This document shows, one piece after another, positions 5,527-12,289 of a stretch of 20,458 nt of DNA (position 1 is the first letter of the stretch; each line of letters starts with the position of its first letter). The translations under genes were made by a program, and so were the position numbers. The DNA comes from a virus: the IMG/VR virus record IMGVR_UViG_3300031839_000368, positions 1 to 20,458 of that record; one strand, given 5' to 3'. A model generated the notes under the pieces. That model was not told the origin of the DNA. It did no database searches and saw only the letters and a program-made list of their open reading frames with translations.

Positions 5527-5944
5527 CTCGTCTTTTCCTAACCTCGTTAAGTGCTTCATTAAGTTGCAAATCTTCCTGCACATAAAACTCGCTTGCCTTC
5601 AAAGTAGTTCGTTTTTTCGACACGCTTGTCGCGCACCTTATAACAATCCGACGGATATCCAAAGCCACATAGCAAACCAAATCAGTGTCGTCCGGCGTGA
5701 TTGCTCTTTTTGTTTTTGAGCCACTGCACGTCATAAACTTGTATCGGAAGCCTGCGTCTTCTGCTGACTTGCTAGCACTCTTTACCTCGACGCGATAACT
5801 GTCGCCCTTGGCGTCAAAGATTATCAGGTCGAAACCGTCGTGGTTAATTCTCGCGGTTTTAACGTATTGCTCAAGAATTGACTGCGCGAGTAACTCGCCG
5901 ACGCGACCGATATGGTGCGCGTTAGTTACAGGCGGGAACGCCAT
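5519..5944 (-). CDS. PD-(D/E)XK nuclease-fold protein in the lysis cassette
   Basis: This 141-residue protein has the minimal nuclease core: Glu17 in GRVGELLAQSILEQ, Asp39 in GFDLIIFDAKGD, and Glu53-x-Lys55 in YRVEVKSAS. The pattern E-(21)-D-(13)-E-x-K is the PD-(D/E)XK signature. The small single-domain form resembles archaeal Holliday-junction resolvases and PDDEXK_5-type endonucleases. It would cut DNA with a metal ion. Its position between a membrane-anchored coiled-coil gene and the M15 peptidase, linked by 1- and 8-base overlaps, suggests late expression, perhaps in DNA maturation or debranching. No HNH or methylase partner is adjacent. Fold confident, role unknown. Confidence 0.7.
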   Translation of the reverse strand: MAFPPVTNAHHIGRVGELLAQSILEQYVKTARINHDGFDLIIFDAKGDSYRVEVKSASKSAEDAGFRYKFMTCSGSKTKRAITPDDTDLVCYVALDIRRIVIRCATSVSKKRTTLKASEFYVQEDLQLNEALNEVRKRRDG

Positions 5945-6171
5945 TATTCGTCCCTGTCCTCAAGGCGGTCGAGTTTATCTAAACGCCGCCGCGTCAGGTC
6001 GTTAAAGAATGTGAAAAGCTGAGTAATCTTTTTTGTGTTTTCTTCGATTTGGGTGTCTTGCTTATCGTTGTGAGACTTTAGCTCACTGATAGACTTAGAC
6101 ACCCACCACGCCATCACCGCCAAAGCAGTGACGACAGGCCACCATCGCAACAATGTGTCGCCAAAATTCAT
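5944..6171 (-). CDS. Membrane-anchored coiled-coil protein, spanin/Rz-like candidate
   Basis: This 75-residue protein starts at ATG 6171 (GAGGG upstream). Residues 8-24 (LRWWPVVTALAVMAWWV) form an N-terminal membrane helix. Residues 26-73 are a charged coiled coil (ISELKSHNDKQDTQIEENTK, then DLTRRRLDKLDRLEDRDE). This topology matches inner-membrane spanins (Rz) and Mu gp25-like DUF2730 proteins. It lies directly after the holin-like gene and before nuclease and endolysin, which supports a lysis role. No lipoprotein outer-membrane partner (Rz1) with a lipobox was found nested inside it, so the spanin assignment is tentative. It ends with TAATG overlap to the nuclease gene. Confidence 0.6.
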   Translation of the reverse strand: MNFGDTLLRWWPVVTALAVMAWWVSKSISELKSHNDKQDTQIEENTKKITQLFTFFNDLTRRRLDKLDRLEDRDE

Positions 6172-6176
6172 CGAAC

Positions 6177-6335
6177 TTAACCCTCGCGGATTATTCGGTA
6201 AAGCCGCCACGATACGATGACCAGAGCAAACGCAGCACCGAGGAACTGCATCCACTCTGTTGCATCCGCCATCCAAACTGGTGACGTGATTACACCAGCC
6301 CCGATGACGAGGTCATGTGCGACCTTGGTTTCCAC
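6177..6335 (-). CDS. Small holin-like membrane protein
   Basis: I choose GTG 6335, one base after the preceding stop, with CGGAAC upstream, giving 52 residues. The frame can also begin at TTG 6359, but that start lacks a ribosome site. Two hydrophobic stretches, HDLVIGAGVITSPVWM and WMQFLGAAFALVIVSWRLYR, are joined by the short turn ADATE, and a basic tail RIIREG follows. A very short protein with two membrane helices and a charged C-terminus fits class II holins, which form membrane holes that release the endolysin. The setting beside a coiled-coil membrane protein and M15 peptidase supports this. The neighbouring 61-residue membrane protein is the alternative holin. Confidence 0.7.
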   Translation of the reverse strand: METKVAHDLVIGAGVITSPVWMADATEWMQFLGAAFALVIVSWRLYRIIREG

Positions 6336-6336
6336 C

Positions 6337-6522
6337 TTATTTGTTCCGCGCCCGGCCAATGTTCAACGCCAATACGTCGATGACTTTATAGCCGATGTTG
6401 TAAGCCTTCTGGGCTTTCTTGACGACTTCGTCATCTTTCGGGGTTTTGGTTACAGCCGAGATGGCCGCAGCGAATGAGATGAGGTAGGGAATGTTTTCGA
6501 TAATTGCCATGATAGTCTCCAT
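6337..6522 (-). CDS. Small phage membrane protein of the lysis region (61 aa)
   Basis: The start ATG 6522 has an ideal AAGGAG six bases upstream. Residues about 4-24 (IMAIIENIPYLISFAAAISA) are hydrophobic. The remainder, VTKTPKDDEVVKKAQKAYNI then GYKVIDVLALNIGRARNK, is a soluble helical tail. The pattern 'sAi.AvT.TPkDDe...k.y.....dvLALN.GrAk' recurs in small membrane proteins of many phages and GTA-like elements (recognised from memory). Its function is not established; a holin or antiholin role is plausible from its place just upstream of the holin-like gene. The open frame extends upstream to 6630, but that part overlaps the broken gene at 6533-6716 and has no ribosome site. Confidence 0.7.
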   Translation of the reverse strand: METIMAIIENIPYLISFAAAISAVTKTPKDDEVVKKAQKAYNIGYKVIDVLALNIGRARNK

Positions 6523-6532
6523 TGTGTTCTCC

Positions 6533-6716
6533 TTAACGAACGAGCCATTCTTCGATAGTGACATTGCCACCGTCATCGGTTGCAGTGTCGCGCATTTTAA
6601 TCTAATTCGAGCCAGTTGGCTGTCCAACACGCAAACGCAGTTTACCCATCAGCCGTGACCGTGCCATCAACTTCTAAACCGTCTAAGAGGTCAGATATCT
6701 GTCTTGCGTTACTCAT
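6533..6716 (-). pseudogene. Broken small tail-associated gene
   Basis: Translation starts at ATG 6716, overlapping the tail-fibre stop by 8 bases, and reads MSNARQISDLLDGLEVDGTV TADG before a stop. In the next frame the protein continues as KLRLRVGQPTGSN, meets an in-frame TAG, then continues IKMRDTATDDGGNVTIEEWL to TAA 6535-6533. Removing one G from the GGG run near the first stop and changing the TAG would restore about 60 continuous residues. The MSNAR...VDG(T/K) opening is typical of short tail-fibre-associated phage proteins. I read it as a decayed gene. Alternatives are a sequencing error or a 24-residue functional remnant. Confidence 0.55.
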
Positions 6717-7773
6717 TGTTTGTCTCCAATGCGGTTAGTCGTGTTTCAAGAGTTTCGATTTTAGCGATTGCCTCTTGCAGTGCTGCGGTCAGCAACGGCA
6801 CAAGTTTGGATTGGTCGATGCCTTGATAGTCAGGGTTGCCATCTTCATCAACAGCATCCCTTTCGCCACTAACAGCTTCTGGGACAACTGTTGCAGCTTC
6901 GTGTGCAAGAAAGCCATCGACAGTAGCATCAGCATCAGCGATAAAGTTAAAACGTGACGGGTTAAGCTGCTTAACACGCTCAATACCATCTGTAATGCCA
7001 GTGACGTTTTCTTTCAGGCGGTAGTCTGATGATGTAATGTATGCAGTAGATGAGCCACTTGTGCGAATTAAGCCGACTACCCCATTAGGATTATAAAATA
7101 CAACTTGATTTGCGTTGCTGGTTGTATTTGTTGACTTTAGAATGTCCGAACCTCTTAGGCTTGTTCCAGCTACAGTTGTTCCAGCCTGTAAACCACCAGT
7201 GCCTATATGCACATAACCCGAACTGTCGATACGCACACGTTCTGAGCCATTTACATGAAACAGCATAGCATTGTCGCCATGAAGATATTGAATTTCACCA
7301 ACGTCACTGTCGTCTGTGTCACCAAACTCTATTCGAGAGTTGCCACCACTAACGGCTAATAACTGTATATTCGGAGAGCCAGTGCCATCACCAACCGATA
7401 AGTCTCTGGCTGGAGAACTCGTGCCTATGCCGACCCGATTATTTGTGCTGTCAACGTATAGGGTGTCGGTGTCAACAGTCAGGTCGCCAGCAAGAGACAT
7501 ATTTCCTGCACCATCAAGCGTAATCGTCGCCCCAATAGTTGCCAAGTGGTCATTCGCTTGGTCGAATGTCAAAACCTCAACCCATGAATCATTATCCTCG
7601 TTTCGGATATATAGCTTGTCGGTGTCGGTCTCATACCAAAACATGTTCGCGTATGTCGTCGTCGGCGCGTCCGCGCCCGACTGCAAACCACCAAGGGCTT
7701 GCAAGGCGTCATTCAGGTCTTGGCGGAACGCGGCAAAACCTTGGTTGGCAATTTCTAAATCGTGCTGGCTCAT
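6709..7773 (-). CDS. Tail fibre with C-terminal S74 self-cleaving chaperone
   Basis: This is a 354-residue receptor-binding or fibre protein. The N-terminus (1-30) is helical and probably attaches to the tail tip. Residues 85-245 are repetitive beta structure with motifs such as NNRVGIGTSSP (111-121) and VHIGTGG, typical of trimeric fibres. Residues 246-330 form the intramolecular chaperone (Peptidase_S74): TSSDYRLKENV, with expected cleavage between Ser249 and Asp250, then FNFIADADATVDGFLAHEA (275-293). The C-terminal heptad helix LVPLLTAALQEAIAKIETLE is the chaperone trimer stalk. After trimerisation this part cuts itself off. The start overlaps the end of the J-like gene by 4 bases (ATGA). 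The fibre is short, so the host receptor specificity may be shared with the J-like protein. Confidence 0.88.
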   Translation of the reverse strand: MSQHDLEIANQGFAAFRQDLNDALQALGGLQSGADAPTTTYANMFWYETDTDKLYIRNEDNDSWVEVLTFDQANDHLATIGATITLDGAGNMSLAGDLTVDTDTLYVDSTNNRVGIGTSSPARDLSVGDGTGSPNIQLLAVSGGNSRIEFGDTDDSDVGEIQYLHGDNAMLFHVNGSERVRIDSSGYVHIGTGGLQAGTTVAGTSLRGSDILKSTNTTSNANQVVFYNPNGVVGLIRTSGSSTAYITSSDYRLKENVTGITDGIERVKQLNPSRFNFIADADATVDGFLAHEAATVVPEAVSGERDAVDEDGNPDYQGIDQSKLVPLLTAALQEAIAKIETLETRLTALETNNE

Positions 7774-10694
7774 GCTGAAACTTCTCCATAGCCTTTTGCT
7801 ACATAATCAAATGTTCGGTCAACCACCGTGCCACCGCTATTCTTAAAGCGTATCGTGAACCCTGTGGCGTCTTTGCTTACTATATCATAAAAATCACCTG
7901 TTGCCATATTTTCTGCAACAATGGCCAAACCTTGTGCCGCCTTAAACGCTGGGCTGAACGTAACGACCTTACCGCCAGCCGCCGTGCCGCTTGCGATGTC
8001 GTTGTCGGCTGTGATGCGGTCAGGCATATCAACTTCGACCGCCAGTGTTTTTATCGCAGGAGTTGCCTGCTCGTCGGTTGTGGTCAAATCGGCCTTGAAC
8101 TTTAAGGCTCGAGCCGTGTAATCACCAACGACAAATTCTTTCCAATCCGACCAAGTTGGTGTGGCAGACGGGTCGTCGTCGGTCGTCGCCACAAACAGCG
8201 TCACATTGGTGTCGTCGTAACTTGCCGGGTCGCCATCAAACAGACCAGAACGGTCGTCGAAATTTCCTTTTGCATCGTCGAACTGGTTCACATAGTCGAC
8301 ACGCACAACGTCGAGCAGCGCGGTCACGCGACTAGTAAACTTCGAACCTAACTCGACATAGTTATCAAACTCATATGTGCCTAGGCCATCCACCTCACCG
8401 CCGCCGCCATCAAAGGAACCATCGGCGTCATCGAAATTACCTGTCTTGGCGTCAAATAATATGGTTGTCGCCAGCTTTAGAACTGGCACCTCGAAACTGT
8501 CCTCGTCAACCACGCAGTCGGTTTTGGTTCCTGCGAAAGCTGGGTTCTGTGTTGATGTCTCAACAACATTTAAACCAGCTATGCTTTGAACGCTCGTGCC
8601 GATGTTGGCCGCGACCAGAGAAGCATTCCCGCTTGTGTCGTATGCTCGGACGAAATATGTGCCAGTTCTTGCAGGCACGGCAATGCTCGTGGCGGTAATC
8701 TTTTGGATTAACGTCGAGGCGTTTTGATACGATGGAGATGTCGTGTCTTTTGAGAAGCGGATTTGGTAATGGCTCAAGTCTAAATCGGCCACTGCGTCCC
8801 AAGATAAATGCGCCTCGCTACCCACCACGTTAACGCGTAGGCCAGTAACATTGGCAGGCGGCGCAGTCTTTCCGACCGCTTGGTGCGAGATGTTTGTGAA
8901 CGCGCTTCTAACGCCAAGGCCAGTGATGGAGCGAGCGCGTATGTCATACGTTACGTTATCTTCCACGTCTAATATGTCAAAGATTTTGGCATTGGAACGC
9001 CCGAGAGATGTAAACTCTGTGTCAGTGCTTTTCTTGAACTGCACCTCGTATTGTTCGCGGAAGTTTCCGCCGCCGCTCAAAGTTGCGGTAATCACTGCGA
9101 TTGCTTTTTGGTTCGCAATTCTAAGCTCTTCGCTAATAGCAATCCCTACGCCAGAGGTCGAAAAGGCCGATGGCAGTGTGGTGTTAGGCGCAGGGTCGAA
9201 CGCGATTTGCTCGTTGCTTGCCCATGTGTAAACGCCAGCAGCAGTCTCACGCAACACAAGGTCAACGCCATATGATGTCGAGCCATCACCTTGATTCACC
9301 GCCAGCGACCATTCGATAACCTCGAACACTTTCGACGAGAACCCGAACCGTGCGTTGGTCACCATTACGGTGTCGCCAACCTGCAAAACAAACGCGGTCA
9401 ACTTGGCTGGGTAGGAAATAATCAACTGTTGCCGACCGCGCTCCAAATGTATCTTCGCGATGCGTTGCGCCATTGTGTTGCTGCTCGTGAATGGCAGGTC
9501 TAGCTCGGTCGATACCTTTTCGCCACTGTCTTCGGTGACATAAGTGGCGTTTGTGATTTCAGGGTAATCGGTCGGCTGGAAATTGTCCTGCGGCGAAACA
9601 AATATGCCCTTCACAGTGTTGAAACTGTCCCGGCGGCTGGCACGAGTTTGCACCGATATAGACCCTGCCAAATCGTCTTCGTCTAGCGTGATGGTCGGGC
9701 TTCTGTAAGCACCCGCCAGCATCACCCACTTGCCATCTGTATATATGCACTCACCAATCATAGATGTCAGCAGACGTGGCAAAACCGTGTTTGGTGCTTT
9801 GTCCGAATCTATCACACCATTCGCCTCAAAACGCTTCTCTGTGCCGCTCTCAAGCGTCACCGTCTCGTCGCATATATTTGCGGCGGCTGTAACGGCATCG
9901 TCGTCAATTTCTGCGGCAGTTGAGCCAAGCCCAATGTCTGAAGTCAGGTAGTCGCGCAAAATTAGTGCTGGGTTCTCTGAATAAGCAGTCGTGTCATCGC
10001 GTGGGTCAAAGACCTTTTTGCCTTTGACTATGGTCGTCAGGGCTGGGATGCCATTCGGGTATGCGTCCACATCCCATTCATACCGAGCATAGATATAGGC
10101 AACGCCATTTAGCACAAAGTTTTCGTCGGCACTTGTTTCCGCCACTAGGTCAGCGTCAGCGATTGTCTGAGTTCCATCGTGATATTTAAACCGCGCAAGC
10201 GGGTTTGTGCCATCCCAAAATGGGCTATCATTCCTCGGCTGACCAAACAACGTCCAATCAAACGAAAAAGGAACGTAGCGAGCAACGAGGTTTGCATCAT
10301 ACCCGTTGATGGCAACCCCAACGTTAGCGTCATTTAAATAGAGACTGGATGGAATGAACTCAACCTCGTGGTCGGCGATAGCCAGAACCATGTGCAAATA
10401 TTTGTCGTCGTCCGATGTCTCGAGAAACACCACAGTGCCGCCGACCTTATTCTGGCCATATATTGTGCGCCGTGCCTGCGTTGGCAGCTTGATGTTTCTC
10501 TCTCGGCCTTCGACCTCGCCTGTCAGAGACTTAGGCGCATCAATACCATCGTAAGCTCCACCAGCATAACTAATCGCAGTCAACGCAGACGCGCCTGCAA
10601 AGGCGGTTCCCCATGATGCTGCGCCGCCAGTAAAGTAAATCGACGCCGCCGTGATAACAACGTCCTTGACTACATCTTCTACCTTATCGCCCAT
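7770..10694 (-). CDS. Tail tip / host-specificity protein, J-like
   Basis: This is the largest gene (974 residues). The N-terminal region contains a Gly/Ala hydrophobic stretch (residues 12-48) and then the conserved part of J-like tip proteins (LTGEVEGRERNIKLPTQARR, YLHMVLAIADHEVEF, residues about 58-115). The middle carries the hub-like region. Residues about 520-605 and 608-700 are fibronectin type III domains (PPANVTGLRVNVVGSEAHLS, ...YFVRAYDTSGNAS). Residues 747-764 and 805-822 are two copies of an Asp-rich motif (DAKTGNFDDADGSFDG / DDAKGNFDDRSGLFDG). The C-terminal beta region (880-974) may contact the fibre. It forms the tip hub and helps recognise the host. It follows the NlpC-like tail assembly gene, as in lambda K-I-J. 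Confidence 0.88.
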   Translation of the reverse strand: MGDKVEDVVKDVVITAASIYFTGGAASWGTAFAGASALTAISYAGGAYDGIDAPKSLTGEVEGRERNIKLPTQARRTIYGQNKVGGTVVFLETSDDDKYLHMVLAIADHEVEFIPSSLYLNDANVGVAINGYDANLVARYVPFSFDWTLFGQPRNDSPFWDGTNPLARFKYHDGTQTIADADLVAETSADENFVLNGVAYIYARYEWDVDAYPNGIPALTTIVKGKKVFDPRDDTTAYSENPALILRDYLTSDIGLGSTAAEIDDDAVTAAANICDETVTLESGTEKRFEANGVIDSDKAPNTVLPRLLTSMIGECIYTDGKWVMLAGAYRSPTITLDEDDLAGSISVQTRASRRDSFNTVKGIFVSPQDNFQPTDYPEITNATYVTEDSGEKVSTELDLPFTSSNTMAQRIAKIHLERGRQQLIISYPAKLTAFVLQVGDTVMVTNARFGFSSKVFEVIEWSLAVNQGDGSTSYGVDLVLRETAAGVYTWASNEQIAFDPAPNTTLPSAFSTSGVGIAISEELRIANQKAIAVITATLSGGGNFREQYEVQFKKSTDTEFTSLGRSNAKIFDILDVEDNVTYDIRARSITGLGVRSAFTNISHQAVGKTAPPANVTGLRVNVVGSEAHLSWDAVADLDLSHYQIRFSKDTTSPSYQNASTLIQKITATSIAVPARTGTYFVRAYDTSGNASLVAANIGTSVQSIAGLNVVETSTQNPAFAGTKTDCVVDEDSFEVPVLKLATTILFDAKTGNFDDADGSFDGGGGEVDGLGTYEFDNYVELGSKFTSRVTALLDVVRVDYVNQFDDAKGNFDDRSGLFDGDPASYDDTNVTLFVATTDDDPSATPTWSDWKEFVVGDYTARALKFKADLTTTDEQATPAIKTLAVEVDMPDRITADNDIASGTAAGGKVVTFSPAFKAAQGLAIVAENMATGDFYDIVSKDATGFTIRFKNSGGTVVDRTFDYVAKGYGEVSA

Positions 10695-10695
10695 A

Positions 10696-11109
10696 TTATA
10701 TCCGCCACGCTTCTTCGATTGTGTTCATCGGCACAAAGACCGCACCCACATCATGCACGAAAATCACTGCTTTGTCGCCTGCACAAATACCCAACGAGGG
10801 AATTATGCGGTCTGTTTGCGTTGCAACTATGTCGCCGCGCCTAGCCTTGCTGGCTGCGACCCGTCCATCCGTTACATTGTCCAGCCAGTGAACCGCACTT
10901 TCGTAGCTTGCGGCTTTGATAATCCTTGCGGCTTCCTTGAGTGTCTTATAGTCGCCACGCCAATCCGCCATAATGTCTTCGCCTGTTACCGATTGAACCA
11001 CGTTGGCTGTCGATAAAAAGCAGTCGGTTTTGCCCATGATGTATGGCTTCGATGCTGCGTCTTGCAGGGCGTCTTCCAGCTTAATTTCCCAACCGTCAAC
11101 GCGTTGCAT
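10696..11109 (-). CDS. NlpC/P60-like tail assembly protein (DUF6950-like)
   Basis: This 137-residue protein corresponds to lambda K in position. The N-terminal helix is followed by GKTDCFLSTANVV with Cys30 at the place of the NlpC/P60 nucleophile. Then come the family patterns ADWRGDYKTLKEA and ARRGDIVATQT, and a final VPMNTIEEAWRI. The block that normally contains the catalytic His reads IPSLGICAGDKA, with no His, so peptidase activity is doubtful. As I recall, this loss is usual for the DUF6950 branch, which may be purely structural. It overlaps the upstream tail gene by one base and ends one base before the J-like start. Confidence 0.75.
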   Translation of the reverse strand: MQRVDGWEIKLEDALQDAASKPYIMGKTDCFLSTANVVQSVTGEDIMADWRGDYKTLKEAARIIKAASYESAVHWLDNVTDGRVAASKARRGDIVATQTDRIIPSLGICAGDKAVIFVHDVGAVFVPMNTIEEAWRI

Positions 11110-11663
11110 TACCTACCCCACTGAATAGCCACGTTCTGAATAGTCGGCACGAAATCCATGCCAGTGTCATTTGGGAAGTTGGTCTTCTGGTCTTCGGGCG
11201 TGTATCGGCGCAACCTTGGACGCTCTAAGTCAATCAGTCGGCTCTCGACCGAGATGCTAACGGTGGCGGTGGAGCCACTGTCGTCGATGGTCATAACATC
11301 CATGCGACCGTCAAAAATTAGATAGGGGTCAGCGACAACGGCATCAGACGACATTGCGCCAAAGCGTATCTTAACTGGCTGGCCTTGATAAGCCTCAGAG
11401 AGAGCGATGGATATGATTTCGGCAGGGAAGCCCGACATCGTTAGAGTAACGCCCACAGCGCGAACCTCGGCGGTCTCAGCTATCTGTGAGATGCCGATAA
11501 GGTTTCCCGCGCCGATATACTCGTTGCCATTCCATGTTAGCGGTCGAATGCCTGTCCAGAAATAAAGTGTGCCGCCATCAAACTCTAGGTCGATAAGAAA
11601 GAACGGCTCAAGCTCGATTGCTGTGAGTTGGTTGTTTAGGGCGGCTGTTACACTTCTGGCCAT
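11109..11663 (-). CDS. Minor tail protein, lambda L-like
   Basis: This 184-residue beta-rich protein is a tail-tip component. The start MARSVTAALNNQLTAIELEP, then FFLIDLEFDGGTLYFWTGIR and WNGNEYIGAGNLIGIS, match the conserved opening of DUF2163-like and L-like minor tail proteins of siphophages and GTAs. The later segment FDGRMDVMTIDDSGSTATVS followed by ESRLIDLERPRLRRYTPEDQ is also characteristic. Lambda L carries a C-terminal Fe-S cluster; no four-cysteine domain exists here, so this version is shorter. It lies between the M-like and K-like genes with one-base overlaps on both sides. Confidence 0.75.
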   Translation of the reverse strand: MARSVTAALNNQLTAIELEPFFLIDLEFDGGTLYFWTGIRPLTWNGNEYIGAGNLIGISQIAETAEVRAVGVTLTMSGFPAEIISIALSEAYQGQPVKIRFGAMSSDAVVADPYLIFDGRMDVMTIDDSGSTATVSISVESRLIDLERPRLRRYTPEDQKTNFPNDTGMDFVPTIQNVAIQWGR

Positions 11664-12289
11664 TACAGTGCCTCAATAGCAGCGAATGTAATTCCAAAAA
11701 GCTCAATCTCGTTGATATCGACGCCGATTTCGTTTGTTGATAGGCGGAAGTTTCCAACCGCATCTGAAACCACGACTGCGCTGTCGTCGTCAGGCGACGA
11801 GCGTAGGTCTGGCCAAATGTCCAACGTGGCCTCGCCCGACCCGTTTGTGTCGACATCGTTCAAAACCTTGTGCAAACGAGCCGTTGCGCCAGAGCCTAGC
11901 TGGATATAGTCGCCAGCTTTTAGGTAGCCTGTGGCACTGGCTGGCAACCCGTCAACCGCTAGGGTCGAACCGACTTGGCTTGCACCGTTAACAACTGGCG
12001 TGCCGGGCGTTGATGCTGCCGAACCGCGTGGTGCTGCGTGTGGGTCGCCTAGCAAGAACGTGCCATATTGACCGTTCAGCTTAACCAAGAACGAGAACCA
12101 CTCCTCGGCCTCGGCGCGGGTCATGGGCGGCAAAGACGCCTCCGCTTTCCAGATTTGGCCTTGATGCTTATAGACCTGCTGCGAAAATGTGAAAGGGCTT
12201 GTGTTTACGCCAACCGAATTTTTTGCAACCAGACGTATAGCGCGGATGCCTTTGGTCGTTGGTAAAGCTAGTGGGTAAGTGATAGCCAT
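11663..12289 (-). CDS. Minor tail protein, lambda M / distal-tail-like
   Basis: This 208-residue protein follows the tape measure gene, in the place of lambda M or a distal tail protein. Residues 1-90 carry ITYPLALPTTKGIRAIRLVA, FTFSQQVYKHQGQIWKAEAS, EAEEWFSFLVKLNGQYGTFL and LLGDPHA, a pattern common to tail proteins that cap the tube. The central part (108-175) looks like an inserted beta domain with GYLKAGDYIQLGSGATARLH. The C-terminus NEIELFGITFAAIEAL closes the core. It should join the tube end to the tip hub. It starts directly after the tape measure stop (TAAATG). Confidence 0.72.
   Translation of the reverse strand: MAITYPLALPTTKGIRAIRLVAKNSVGVNTSPFTFSQQVYKHQGQIWKAEASLPPMTRAEAEEWFSFLVKLNGQYGTFLLGDPHAAPRGSAASTPGTPVVNGASQVGSTLAVDGLPASATGYLKAGDYIQLGSGATARLHKVLNDVDTNGSGEATLDIWPDLRSSPDDDSAVVVSDAVGNFRLSTNEIGVDINEIELFGITFAAIEAL

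Noticed and set aside
6337-6630. 97-residue version of the small membrane protein
   Set aside because: The upstream 36 residues overlap the broken gene and lack a ribosome site, whereas ATG 6522 has a perfect AAGGAG.
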